A stretch of 64,000 bases of DNA from Prosthecobacter sp. (GCA_019186985.1 JABARQ010000018.1:55514-119513), one strand, 5' to 3'; shown: positions 17,501-25,442, numbered from the stretch's first letter. Notes: generated by a model not told the origin, from the sequence alone. Made by a program: numbers and translations.

Positions 17501-20337
17501 GCGTGACCGTCTCGGGTCCGCTCCTGACCTATCAGTGGTGGCATAACGGGCTGCCCGTGAGCGGCGCCACCGGCAGCAGCTACACGATTCCGTCCATGTC
17601 CCTGACCACCCTGGGAAGGTATTACTGCCGTGTCAGCAACAGCGCAGGAACGGTGACCTCACGGTTTGCCCTGGCGGGGATCATCGGCATGCCGATCATC
17701 ACGCAGCCGCCCTACCCGGTACTGGCGGAGGCCGGATCGCCGGTGCGGATGGAGATCGTGGCCGATGGTTCGGACCTGTCCTATGCATGGAAGCTGAACG
17801 GCAAGCCCGCCGGCACGGGGCCCATGCTTACCGTCTGGCCCTACACCACAAAGAACAGCGGGGTTTACGTGGCCGAGGTGAAGAACAGCCTGCGCACAAC
17901 GACCAGCAGTCCCACGGAGATCAAGACAGTGACGGACATAAATCCCGCGCTGGACCTGGCGCCTCTGAAATGGAGCACCTCCGGCCCCGCCTTCTGGCGG
18001 CCGACGGGAGCCGCCCTTTCGAAGGATGGCAAGGATGCGATGATGATCGGCAACATCAGCGACGGCTTTTTCTCCCGGCTCACGACGCGGCTTGCCGGAC
18101 CTGTGGTGCTGCGCTGGTGGCAGAAGATCTCCACCCAGGCAGGACAGGACTTTCTCACGGTGAAGCTGGACGGGGTCGAGGTCGGCCGTGCCAGTGGTGA
18201 GCTGGACTGGCAGCAGAACTCACTGACCCTCGGCGCCGGCACCCATGAACTGGAGTTTGCCTATGTGAAGGATGCCTCGGGCAAGGCGGGTTCGGACTCC
18301 GTGTGGCTCGACCTGTTCACCCAGGATCCTGTTTTTGAAATCCCGGACCTGGCCTCCAGAAGGCTGCTGCCGTCGGGATCCGGCGTCACGCTGACCGTCT
18401 CCCACACCGGCGTCGCAGCCCCCGACGGCTATCAGTGGCGCCTGAACGGCAAGGCCATCAAGGGCGCCATAGGATCGCAGCTGGTGCTCAGCAACCTGCA
18501 GGGATCCCAGGCAGGCACCTATGACTGTGTCCTCTCATCCACGGTCAACGGCATGACCCTGAGCCGCACCGGCCCCCCTCATGTGATCGCCCTCGTGGAC
18601 GTCCGGGACAGCACCTCCGTCGTCCAGGCGCCAGGCAAGGCGACCTTCAAGGTCATCGCCTACGGCCAGAACCTGCGCTACCAGTGGCGCAAGGGCACCA
18701 CCGAGATGACCAGTGAGAAAAAACAGGCCCTGGAACTCAGCTTCCTCCAGTATTTCAACTCCGGCGACTACATCTGCGATGTCCTGGACGTCGACGACAA
18801 CAAGGTGGCCGCAGGCACGAATGTCCTGAAGGTTTATGACAAGGGGCCTCGCATCACGCACACCGGCGACCTCGATCCCGCCATCATCAGCGGCCCTTAT
18901 TCGTTCCAGGTCGCCTACGATCCGGATGTCCGCCGGGCACCTGTCAGCTTCAAGGCCGCCGGACTGCCCAAGGGCCTGGTCATTCACAAGACCACCGGTG
19001 AAATCTCCGGCGTGCCCGATGTCTGGAGCACCACCCCCTTCAAGGTGGTGATCACCGCCACCAATGGCATCGAGTCCCATTCCGTGGAGACACGCATTTT
19101 TGTGCGCAGCCTGGAGGGCAAGAACGGGACTTTCACGGGCTTGATCCCACGTCATCCAAATCTCAACCAGGGCCTCGGAGGCCGGATTGATCTCGTTGTC
19201 TCAAGCACGGGCACGCACTCAGGAACACTGGTCCTCGGTGGCGTCAAATACTCGTTCAAAGACAGGATCCGGACAGCCCTGACGCCCGTGACCTTTGATG
19301 TCGAGCCCGAGGCTGATTCGGATTTCAGCATCGCCCGGGGCAAGGAAACACCCCTGCGGCTCAGCATCACGGTGAATGATGCGGGCGGCCTGACCGGGGA
19401 GGTGAAGCTGGGTGGCGACTCCCAGGCATTCACAGGCTGGAGGGCTTCCTGGAGCAAGGCGCAGCCCGCCGACTCCCTGGCAGGCACGGGCAGCCCGGTG
19501 GGATTGTATAACTTCGAACTCGACCTGCCTCCGGCGCATGATGGCGAGGCCAACGTGCCCCAGGGCTCTGGCTTCGGCAGCTTCACGCTCGACCGCAACA
19601 CCGGCGCAGCGGTCATCGTCGGCAAGCTGGCCGACAACGCCTCCTTCACGTCCTCCACGCTGGCCGGAGCCCAGGGTCAGCTGCTGCTTTACTCCACCCT
19701 GTACACCATCGCCATACCGGGCTCGCTGGCGGGGGTGCTCGACATCCAGGAGGCCGTTCCGGCAGATGACAACGGCCTGGCCGGTCCTGTGACCTGGTGG
19801 CGTCCCTCCTTTGCCACGGCGGCCAAGGAACGCCTGTATCCCACCGGCTTCACCAACCTCGTCACCTTGCAGGTCGATGGCGGTCGCTACACCGCCCCGG
19901 CATCCGGCAGCCTGCCGCTGGGGCTGCCGGCGATCAATTCCGACAAGGTCAGCCTGACCTTCCTCGGCGGCGGCATCGGCAGTCCTCCACCTGCGCCCGA
20001 CCTGGCCAGGATGACGCTTCTGACCAGCGGGAAAACCTCGGCGGTGGGAGCAAACCCACGAAACACCAGCCTGACGATCATTCCTGGAAAAGGAACTTTC
20101 ACCGGCAGCTTCACGCTTGAAGACCTGGACCCTCTGGATCTGCGCCCGCCTGACAAGGCGGCGAAGCTCAAGCGACCCGTCAACTGGCAGGGCCTGCTCA
20201 TCCGCCATTCCGTCGATGGCTGGAAAGGCAGCGGCTTCTTCATCCTTCCAGAACTGCCGGATGCTGCCGGTGAAAAGCTGACCACGACACCTGTTCACTC
20301 CGGTGAAGTGAAGCTGCTTCCCCTGCTTCCCGAATAA
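11542..20337 (+). CDS. Giant secreted metzincin (gametolysin/M11-like) with PKD, Calx-beta and Ig-like repeats
   Basis: 2931 aa with an N-terminal signal sequence (MRKRLILVACAVTFAALW). HELGHNLGLWH at residues 440-450 is the metzincin zinc site HExxHxxGxxH. Met477 in FDLMGS is the Met-turn, and the spacing and EYGNIFDLMG context resemble M11 gametolysin. Next come a PKD-like domain (about 649-733), a carboxypeptidase-regulatory-like domain (738-826), six Calx-beta domains (about 830-1520), an FN3-like segment, at least six Ig-like domains (about 1617-2130), a LamG-like segment (about 2140-2265), more Ig-like domains, a putative-Ig (He_PIG) module, and a C-terminal module (about 2535-2931) also found in the protein at 56364. 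It is probably a surface or secreted protease/adhesin; the substrate is unknown. Confidence 0.88.
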   Translation: MRKRLILVACAVTFAALWLNKPSETAAPPRGAGPVRKPDRTVPLQLLPSVPQQAPEAVAEFREWSERFLSAAGDGRRPLLEEGMELAKEHTREIARMIKSDPQAAIAHAVPMVIRQDLPQEIVALLEERPRLRGDYLVSAMLPLDGQEGKVSPYARKVMSKDGRTWNAHVYGRRSWQRTMTNISINGVAVEEDMAVSDSPVRVLEAGERPVPGEREVVEVCPVSGDKTEVEKTETGGLPPVSEETPAYETPEQVVYICRGGHISEVVDQALASEEEAYWKSQGVRVNAGTGSGAPHGPVGSIPGGWATGNRTFLYMRCTFPDSPVDPQNEQECHDMLKAANDYIVRTSYGRCYLTYAVPPLIVLPYPMAWYNRYDQEDGSGDFLIQSHARQIARSMGYDYLSYNLDAVRWSGGPGSYGGAAYVGARGMWMKTSSVGTFLHELGHNLGLWHANFWRTTPPSVTGPGFNLEYGNIFDLMGSSGSVGPYTASTRGLLSWMPQEQFWNVTTSGTYRIHQTDAETADPSFRYALRVQRDAEREYWAEFRQTHATNPGLMNGLMLTWDRWGLSGIGGSGGSPNNGSNGGAHLLDMTPGSFGNGISDTRNDSALWIGRTYSDPDSNIHITPLVKNTSTTPPSVDVQVQIGDVPGNNAPTLSLSASSTTAATGAGITLTATAADPDGDTLAYAWVFGDGSYSTDNSAVQSKSWSSTGHYRVLCTASDMKGRRITRGLTITVGSPSTFTVAGTVTGPSGQPLEGVYVASHAPSNNTSHPSSSSFRGAWTDSDGNYLIAGLGAGTYDITPNLYPYVFSPAGSSVTVGPSATGRNFASTSLPTLTISYPDATANEGTTPGTAVVRLTRTGSISAALSVQIFNANTGTATRNTDYALSPSPTNMGTASEYVIPAGAAFLDITLTPINDSTAEGVEYAALDFVNTTAGYVMAGTARAWVPILDDESSLPVVRLTPVDDVGHEAGTDTLTFKLERNGPTTAALNVSLTYSGTALRDADYTAATTATIPAGSATATFTVTPLDDALIETTETIVATLASNAAYLRDGTAQSVTAILNDNDMPVVEIATTDATASETGPDQGMFTITRTGPLEAPLTVDYAVGGRAVLGTDYRRLDGRAVIPEGSSMITVEIVPFDDTLSEGVQDVVLSLRTSQNYVIGSSSSGTVTIADNDTPQVYVELNAATGVEPASGSSTGPVFQVSRPASGTALTVNYSVSGTATSGSDFTALSGSITFAASDTSRTISVQMLSDSLAENAESVTLTLLPGTGYSLMPGQNNSMTGWIFDQGLPHVDVNVADTTSTLTTQMVESSGTGADFLISRRTSTSSPLSVVYTMSGTATSGADYSALSGTATIPAGSSSVRVTVVPINDLVPEGVETIIMTVTPVPGSYGVRFASATMNLGDNDAFASGTIGFAAGASSAFEDAGTVNIPVSIAGTPPAGSSVLYRVNGGTAVGNGVDFTLEAGTLVFAPGETTKNIAVTIRHDLLPEPAETLVINLFNAAGANLGTSTHTLTLNNVSMPEAFSDPATAVTSSSMVFQGRVMPGGLATTYWFEYGGTTSYGQTTPVQNLPAGAAPAPVSAAVSGLTLTAYHYRLVAQNSLGISRGIDQFPGVISTPPVIITHPQNTVVDIGEMAEMSILASGGGLSYQWQKDSGGGMEDIEDATESILVFPAATLSDAASYRCIVTNTDGTVTSGSAMLTVVTPPVVTLDPVSQTAEDGDSVTFTVAASGLFLNYQWQKNGEDLNGQTGATLTLTSVTTLDDGSYRCVVSNTAGSDTSAPATLMVDGAPGIVTHPQNIAVNLGAMATFSLTASGPGLSYQWQRNTGTGMLDVPGANEISYVIASAADSDVGSYRCKVTNVHGSVFTNPGTLTVVSPPVLVSPLAAASVAVNEGQTFTTSVNVQGLFLTYQWRRDGLNIPDATSPTLSIPNLTEAFNGDYTCRAANAAGEVVTPAVTLLVVTPPVMVDHPTDILVNQGDPATLSVTVSGPLLTYQWWHNGLPVSGATGSSYTIPSMSLTTLGRYYCRVSNSAGTVTSRFALAGIIGMPIITQPPYPVLAEAGSPVRMEIVADGSDLSYAWKLNGKPAGTGPMLTVWPYTTKNSGVYVAEVKNSLRTTTSSPTEIKTVTDINPALDLAPLKWSTSGPAFWRPTGAALSKDGKDAMMIGNISDGFFSRLTTRLAGPVVLRWWQKISTQAGQDFLTVKLDGVEVGRASGELDWQQNSLTLGAGTHELEFAYVKDASGKAGSDSVWLDLFTQDPVFEIPDLASRRLLPSGSGVTLTVSHTGVAAPDGYQWRLNGKAIKGAIGSQLVLSNLQGSQAGTYDCVLSSTVNGMTLSRTGPPHVIALVDVRDSTSVVQAPGKATFKVIAYGQNLRYQWRKGTTEMTSEKKQALELSFLQYFNSGDYICDVLDVDDNKVAAGTNVLKVYDKGPRITHTGDLDPAIISGPYSFQVAYDPDVRRAPVSFKAAGLPKGLVIHKTTGEISGVPDVWSTTPFKVVITATNGIESHSVETRIFVRSLEGKNGTFTGLIPRHPNLNQGLGGRIDLVVSSTGTHSGTLVLGGVKYSFKDRIRTALTPVTFDVEPEADSDFSIARGKETPLRLSITVNDAGGLTGEVKLGGDSQAFTGWRASWSKAQPADSLAGTGSPVGLYNFELDLPPAHDGEANVPQGSGFGSFTLDRNTGAAVIVGKLADNASFTSSTLAGAQGQLLLYSTLYTIAIPGSLAGVLDIQEAVPADDNGLAGPVTWWRPSFATAAKERLYPTGFTNLVTLQVDGGRYTAPASGSLPLGLPAINSDKVSLTFLGGGIGSPPPAPDLARMTLLTSGKTSAVGANPRNTSLTIIPGKGTFTGSFTLEDLDPLDLRPPDKAAKLKRPVNWQGLLIRHSVDGWKGSGFFILPELPDAAGEKLTTTPVHSGEVKLLPLLPE

Positions 20338-20372
20338 AAAATGAGGAGGCGGACCGTTGCCGGTCCGCCTCC
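20333..20372 (-). terminator. Rho-independent terminator between convergent genes
   Basis: An 11-bp perfect stem GGAGGCGGACC/GGTCCGCCTCC (20345-20355 with 20362-20372, loop GTTGCC) is followed, when read on the minus strand, by TCATTTTTTATT. It fits as the terminator of the sigma factor gene on the minus strand. The hairpin may also stop plus-strand transcription from the giant gene, but that side lacks a T run. Confidence 0.8.
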
Positions 20373-20392
20373 AGCGGGCTTTGGGGGGGAAA

Positions 20393-20983
20393 TCAATCCA
20401 GCTTGGCTTTCACCAGCGTCTCCAGGCGGTTCACACCGCGGCGGATCCTCGCCTTCACGGTGCCCAGCGGTTCACGCAGACGCTCGGCCACCTCCGCCTG
20501 GGTCAGCCCGCTGAAATAGGCCAGTTCTATGGCCTCGCGCTGATCAGGGTTCAGCTTGGAAACCGCACGCATCAGGATGCTGTCACGCTCCTTGCTGACC
20601 ATCAGCTCATGGCCGGATTCCTCGAACTCGGGCTGCACGCTTTTGTTCTCACGCTCAAAATCATCATTCAGGCGAGAACGACGCTGCTTGGCGCGGATCC
20701 GGTCGATCGCTCGGTTGCGTGCCATGGTGGTCAGCCAGGTCAGCGGCTTGCCCTTCTTCGGTTCATATAGATGGGCCTTGTTCCAAAGCTGGACGAGAAC
20801 TTCCTGCATCACGTCCTCGGTGTCGTGATGGTCATTCAGGACATTGGCCACCGAGGCAAAGATAAGGCCGGAGTATTTTTGATAAAACGCCCGGTAAGCC
20901 TGGGAATCACGTTCTGCGATGCGCTGGATCAAACCGATGTCTTCCTGCACTTGAGCGTCGTTGAGGGATTCTGCGTCTGTCAT
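20393..20983 (-). CDS. ECF-type RNA polymerase sigma factor (SigK-like)
   Basis: 196 aa from the ATG at 20983 (MTDAESLNDAQ). An upstream in-frame start at 21010 would place one copy of the upstream 9-mer repeat inside the coding region, so I prefer the later one. Region 2 is at about residues 20-90 (FYQKYSGLIFASVANVLNDHHDTEDVMQEVLVQLW, LTWLTTMARNRAIDRIR) and region 4 at about 130-185 (LNPDQREAIELAYFSGLTQAEVAERLREPLGTVKARIRRG). No anti-sigma gene is adjacent in this window. The upstream region holds a remarkable palindrome and repeated half-sites (see 21003-21114), suggesting dedicated regulation. The glutaminase fusion gene is divergent from it. Confidence 0.92.
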   Translation of the reverse strand: MTDAESLNDAQVQEDIGLIQRIAERDSQAYRAFYQKYSGLIFASVANVLNDHHDTEDVMQEVLVQLWNKAHLYEPKKGKPLTWLTTMARNRAIDRIRAKQRRSRLNDDFERENKSVQPEFEESGHELMVSKERDSILMRAVSKLNPDQREAIELAYFSGLTQAEVAERLREPLGTVKARIRRGVNRLETLVKAKLD

Positions 20984-21002
20984 GGTGTTGCGGGGGGTAA
21001 AA

Positions 21003-21114
21003 TTCGACAAAACTACCGACGAACTGCGACATAGTTGGGTGGAAAGGGTTCATTTGTCAAAGTTTTTGTCGAAACATTTCCAAACTTTGTCGAATTTATT
21101 TCGACAAAGTTTGG
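21003..21114. promoter_or_regulatory. Operator-like region: four copies of TTCGACAAA including a 15-bp perfect palindrome
   Basis: The 9-mer TTCGACAAA occurs at 21003-21011 and 21100-21108, and its reverse complement TTTGTCGAA at 21065-21073 and 21086-21094. The last two facing copies form a perfect 15-bp inverted repeat, CCAAACTTTGTCGAA (21080-21094) and TTCGACAAAGTTTGG (21100-21114), with the spacer TTTAT. The array lies between the divergent sigma factor gene and the glutaminase fusion gene, in an AT-rich stretch. It looks like a multi-site binding region for a dimeric regulator or a DNA hairpin. The regulator is unknown. Confidence 0.75.
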
Positions 21115-21216
21115 CCGAATAGCTTCCGCTCCACTGGAGTAGCTCTCAAAGTTCGTTGCTTATGCGGAATCGAAAAAAAGAAGGTTCCCGGCACCTTCCC
21201 TGCTTTGGCTTTAGCG

Positions 21217-23037
21217 ATGCTCTCTCCCATCCAAGAGTACCTTGAGAAGCTTCATGCCCGTTATGCACCCGTCATGGACGGCCAGGTGGCGGATTATATC
21301 CCCGAGCTTTCCAAGGCCGACCCACGCTGGTTCGGCATCTGCATCGCCACCCGGGACGGGCATGTCTATGAAGTCGGTGACACCCGCCAGCCTTTTACCA
21401 TCCAGTCGATCTCCAAGGCCCTGGCCTATGGCCTGGCCCTGGAGGACCGGGGCGAGGAACATGTGCTCTCGCGCATTGGCGTCGAGCCCTCCGGCGAAGC
21501 CTTCAATGCGATCAGCCTGAAGGAGGGCACGGGGACGCCGTTCAACCCGATGATCAATGCCGGCGCCATCGCAACCTGCGGACAGGTTCTGGAAAAGGAG
21601 GGACGGCCCCGGTTTGAGCGCCTGCTGGCCTATCTGAGCAGCTTTGCCGGACGGGATCTGGATGTCGATGAGGTGGTTTACCGCAGCGAGAGCGAGACAG
21701 GCCATCGCAACCGGGCGATCGGCTGGCTGCTGAGAAACTTCGGCATCGTCGATGAAGATCCGCATGAGACCCTGGAGACCTACTTTCAACAGTGCTCCAT
21801 CCGCGTCACCTGCCGGGATCTGGCGCTGATGGGGGCGACACTGGCCAACCAGGGCGTTCAGCCCCTGACGCGCAAACGTGCCATCGCCTCCCAGTATGTG
21901 GACAATGTCCTCGCCGTGATGGCGACCTGCGGCATGTATGACTGGTCAGGCGAGTGGATTTATCGCGTGGGACTTCCGGCGAAGAGCGGCGTGGGCGGCG
22001 GCATCCTGGCCGTGCTCCCTGGGCAGCTTGGCATCGGCGTGTTTTCCCCGCCCCTGGATGAGCAGGGCAACAGCCTGCGCGGCATCAAGGTCTGCATGGA
22101 CCTGTCACGCGAGCTGTCGCTGCACATGCTGAACCCGACGGCCACACCACGCACGGCGATCCGGCTCTCCTATCACAGCGGCGAAGTCACCGCCCGGCGT
22201 CGCCTGCCTGCATCGGCAAGGGAGACGCTGAAGACCCACGGGGCGAGGATCCAGGTCCTGGAGCTTCAGGGCGGGCTGATTTTCACGACCTTTGAGCCGG
22301 TGCTGCGGCATGCCATCCAGCTGGCGAACGCCGGATGCAGCCATCTCATCTTTGACCTGCGTGCCGTGGTGACCGCCAACACCGTCAGCCTGCGGCTGAT
22401 GGCGGACCTGCGCCGCCGCCTCGCCGGCGTGGGCGTGCAGGTCGTCTTCTGCCAGCCTGGCGGCCTGACGCAACGCCTCCAGGACTCCGGCATCCCGCCG
22501 GGTTTCATATTCTCCACGGTGGACGCCGCCCTGGAAAGCTGTGAAGACGCCCTGCTGATGACGGTGACAGGAGCCACCTGGCGGGTGACCCGGGCCCTGG
22601 CCCTGCAGGAGTGTCCCGTGTTTCAAACCTGCACGGAGGGTGAGATCCGTGTGCTGGAACGTGAGCTTCCATGCCGGACCTTCCAGCCTGGGGAAACGCT
22701 GATCAAGGCGGGGGAAAGTTCAGACGAGATGTTTGTGCTGCTGGAGGGCAACGTGGAGGTGCAGATCCTTGAGGAAGGCGCGCTGCGCCGTCGTGTCGAT
22801 GTCCTGACCGCCGGCATGACCGCCGGCGAAATGGCCTTCCTGGACGGCTCGCCGCGCTCGGCCGATGTCGTGGCGATGGACAAGGTGCAGTGCGTGGTGG
22901 TGACACGCTCCTGGTTTGCGGCCCTGTCCGACGCCCTGCCGCACCTGAAGATCAAGCTGCTGCAGGCGTTGCTGAGGGAGATCTCCGCCCGTCTGCGCCA
23001 GGCAAACGTGGAGATCAGCGCCCTTCAGCGTGCCTGA
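21217..23037 (+). CDS. glsA: Glutaminase fused to STAS and cyclic-nucleotide-binding domains
   Basis: 606 aa from the ATG at 21217. A TTG 12 bases earlier is possible but less likely. The N-terminal ~310 residues are a serine-dependent glutaminase (L-glutamine to L-glutamate plus ammonia). The catalytic S64-I-S-K67 sits in FTIQSISKALAYG, followed by GTPFNPMINAGAI and AKSGVGGGILAVLPGQLGIGV. A STAS-like domain follows (about 330-430, LIFDLRAVVTANTVSLRLMADLRRRL), then a cNMP-binding domain (about 450-590, RTFQPGETLIKAGESSDEMFVLLEG, GEMAFLDGSPRSADVVA). Glutaminase-STAS-cNMP fusions exist in other bacteria and suggest allosteric control by a nucleotide or protein partner. The gene is divergent from the sigma factor gene across the palindromic region. 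Confidence 0.92.
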   Translation: MLSPIQEYLEKLHARYAPVMDGQVADYIPELSKADPRWFGICIATRDGHVYEVGDTRQPFTIQSISKALAYGLALEDRGEEHVLSRIGVEPSGEAFNAISLKEGTGTPFNPMINAGAIATCGQVLEKEGRPRFERLLAYLSSFAGRDLDVDEVVYRSESETGHRNRAIGWLLRNFGIVDEDPHETLETYFQQCSIRVTCRDLALMGATLANQGVQPLTRKRAIASQYVDNVLAVMATCGMYDWSGEWIYRVGLPAKSGVGGGILAVLPGQLGIGVFSPPLDEQGNSLRGIKVCMDLSRELSLHMLNPTATPRTAIRLSYHSGEVTARRRLPASARETLKTHGARIQVLELQGGLIFTTFEPVLRHAIQLANAGCSHLIFDLRAVVTANTVSLRLMADLRRRLAGVGVQVVFCQPGGLTQRLQDSGIPPGFIFSTVDAALESCEDALLMTVTGATWRVTRALALQECPVFQTCTEGEIRVLERELPCRTFQPGETLIKAGESSDEMFVLLEGNVEVQILEEGALRRRVDVLTAGMTAGEMAFLDGSPRSADVVAMDKVQCVVVTRSWFAALSDALPHLKIKLLQALLREISARLRQANVEISALQRA

Positions 23038-23060
23038 GCCGGCCGGCCTCCCCCGCCATC

Positions 23061-23741
23061 TTACCTCCCCCCGAAGATCGCCGTGCCGACGCGGACGAGG
23101 CTGGCGCCTTCCTCGATGGCGGTTTCAAAGTCATGGCTCATGCCCATGGAGAGCACGGGCAGGGGCGCGCCCCCCAGCGCTTCCAGCTCCTCCCTCAGGG
23201 TGCGAAGCTGGATGAAGTACCCCCTTGAAGCCTCTGGCGAGGGGTCAAAGGGAGGAATGCACATCAGTCCCTGGATGTAGAGCCGGTCCAGCGCGTACAA
23301 CTCCTCCAGCTGCGCTCGCACCTGGGCGGCGCTGAAGCCGTGCTTCGAGGACTCCGTCGCCACGTTGATCTCCAGCAGCACCTTCGGATGCAGCCCGAGC
23401 TCGGCGGCGATGCGGTTGATGTCCCTGGCGATGTCCAGGGAGTCCACCGCCTCGATCATCTCCACCAGCGGCAGGATCTTGCGCACCTTGTTCGACTGCA
23501 GCGGGCCGATGAGGTGCCAGCGCAGCCGCGAGGGCAGCAGGGGCTTCTTCTGCATCACCTCCTGCACGCGGTTTTCGCCAAACAAACTTTGCCCCGCGTC
23601 CACCGCCTCCTGGATCAGCTCCGCCGGCTTCGTCTTGGAAACCGCCACCAGCTCCACCGACTTCAGGTCCCGCCCGGCCCGGGCGCAGGCGGAGGTCATG
23701 CGTTCACGGATCTGTTCCAGGCGGGAGGCGATGTCGGACAT
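23061..23741 (-). CDS. YggS/PLPBP-family pyridoxal-phosphate-binding protein
   Basis: 226 aa, the normal length for the family. Lys36 in LVAVSKTKP is the PLP Schiff-base lysine, followed by FGENRVQEVMQKKP, WHLIGPLQSNKV, LLEINVATESSKHGF, GLMCIPPF and LSMGMSHDFETAIEEGASLVRVGTAIFG, all conserved motifs of the fold-type III PLP homeostasis protein. It has no known enzymatic reaction and buffers PLP and affects amino-acid pools. It is divergent from metG, with 123 bases between the ATG here and the metG GTG start. Confidence 0.95.
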   Translation of the reverse strand: MSDIASRLEQIRERMTSACARAGRDLKSVELVAVSKTKPAELIQEAVDAGQSLFGENRVQEVMQKKPLLPSRLRWHLIGPLQSNKVRKILPLVEMIEAVDSLDIARDINRIAAELGLHPKVLLEINVATESSKHGFSAAQVRAQLEELYALDRLYIQGLMCIPPFDPSPEASRGYFIQLRTLREELEALGGAPLPVLSMGMSHDFETAIEEGASLVRVGTAIFGGR

Positions 23742-23864
23742 GCCGTGGATTTAGGCCACCCGGACCGGCTGGCAAGGCCGTACCTTCAGATGGCTGAAGC
23801 CTGCATTTTTTTCGAGCAGGCCGCCCAAATCTGGTGCAAGCCTGCCGCCGCCCTTTTTCCGCCT

Positions 23865-25442
23865 GTGAAGCCCTACTACATCACCACCGCCATCGACTAC
23901 ACGAACGCTGCGCCGCACATCGGCCATGCCTACGAGAAGGTTCTCGCCGACGTGATGGCCCGCTTCCAGCGCAAGAACGGCCGCGAGGTGTACTTCCTCA
24001 CCGGCGTCGACCAGCATGGCCAGAAGGTGCAGAAGAGCGCCGACAAGGCCGGGCTGAGCCCGCAGGAGTTCGTCGACGGCATCACCGAGCACTTCACCGC
24101 CCTCTGGGACAAGCTGAACGTGCGCTACGACGGCTGGGCCGCCACCACGGATGAACGCCATAAGCGCGTGGTCCAGGCCATGCTTCAAAAGCTGCATGAC
24201 TGCGGCCAGCTCTACAAGAAAAGCTACACCGGCTACTACAGCGTGCGCCAGGAGCAGTTCCTGACCGACAAGGAGCGCGGACCGGACGGCGCCTACGGCG
24301 AGGAGTGGGGCGAGGTGGTCGAGCTTCAGGAGGAAAACTGGTACTTCCGCCTCAGCGACCATGTCGGGTGGCTGAAAGGCTACATTCACAGCCATCCCGA
24401 CTTCATCTTCCCCGCCAACCGCGCCAAGGACGTGCTCAACGCCCTCGAAGGCGAGGCCCAGGACCTCTGCATCTCACGCCCGGTGGAACGCCTGAGCTGG
24501 GGCATCCCCCTGCCCTTTGACGAACGCTTCGTGAACTACGTCTGGTTTGACGCGCTGACGAACTACATCAGCTTCGCCGGCTACCTTGCCGACGAGGTCG
24601 GCAACACCGGCCTGCCGGAGTTCGACAAGCTCTGGCCCGCCGATGCGGAGGTCATCGGCAAGGACATCCTCGTCCCCGCCCACGCCGTCTACTGGCCGAT
24701 CATGCTGCACGCCCTCGGCTTCCCCGACGAGCAGATCCCGAAGCTGATCGTCCACGGCTGGTGGAACGTGAAGGGCGCCAAGATGAGCAAGAGCCTCGGC
24801 AACGTCATCGACCCCGACAAGCTCGCCGACACCTTCACGCCCGACGGCCTGCGCTACTATCTGATGCGCGACATCGCCACCGGCCAGGACAGCGACTTCA
24901 GCGAGGAGCGGCTGGTCATGAGCTACAACAAGGAGCTCGCCGGCGGTCTGGGCAACCTGCTCAACCGCAGCCTCAACATGGCGCACAAGTACCGCGGCGG
25001 AAAACTGACGCCCGGCACCTATGACGACGACGAAAACAAGGCCCTGCGCCAGACCGTCGCCGACGCCCTGCCCGCCTATGTCGAGGCCATGAACGGCTGG
25101 GCCATCCATGACGGCATCGCCGCCGCCTGGAGGATCGTCTCCCACGCCAACGCCTTCGTCGACAGCACGAAGCCCTTCTCCCTGGCCAAGGATCCCGCCC
25201 AGGCCGCGCGGCTCGACAGCGTGCTCTACCACCTGGCCGAGGCGCTCACCCACGTGACCGTGCTCCTCAGCCCCGTCATGCCCGAGGCCATGGCGAAGGC
25301 CCGCGATCAGATCGGCTGGATCAAGCCTGCGGAATTCCATTTCAAGGACCTCGCCTGGGGCCTGCTGCCTGACGAGCACCAGCTCGGTGCTCCCGTGCCT
25401 CTCTTTCCCAGGCTTGAGCTTGAGACGCCTCCTGTTGCGTAA
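23865..25442 (+). CDS. metG: Methionyl-tRNA synthetase
   Basis: 525 aa from the GTG at 23865 (KPYYITTAIDYTNAAPHIGH). An ATG at 23790 would add 25 residues that do not resemble the family, so GTG is preferred. The class I signatures are HIGH at residues 18-21 and KMSKS at 306-310 (GAKMSKSLGNVIDPD). The short form lacks the C-terminal dimerisation/EMAP-like domain. It charges tRNA-Met and is essential for initiation and elongation. The frame remains open upstream across the divergent yggS-like gene, but this is a shadow of that gene. There is no T-box or other leader that I can see. Confidence 0.95.
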   Translation: MKPYYITTAIDYTNAAPHIGHAYEKVLADVMARFQRKNGREVYFLTGVDQHGQKVQKSADKAGLSPQEFVDGITEHFTALWDKLNVRYDGWAATTDERHKRVVQAMLQKLHDCGQLYKKSYTGYYSVRQEQFLTDKERGPDGAYGEEWGEVVELQEENWYFRLSDHVGWLKGYIHSHPDFIFPANRAKDVLNALEGEAQDLCISRPVERLSWGIPLPFDERFVNYVWFDALTNYISFAGYLADEVGNTGLPEFDKLWPADAEVIGKDILVPAHAVYWPIMLHALGFPDEQIPKLIVHGWWNVKGAKMSKSLGNVIDPDKLADTFTPDGLRYYLMRDIATGQDSDFSEERLVMSYNKELAGGLGNLLNRSLNMAHKYRGGKLTPGTYDDDENKALRQTVADALPAYVEAMNGWAIHDGIAAAWRIVSHANAFVDSTKPFSLAKDPAQAARLDSVLYHLAEALTHVTVLLSPVMPEAMAKARDQIGWIKPAEFHFKDLAWGLLPDEHQLGAPVPLFPRLELETPPVA

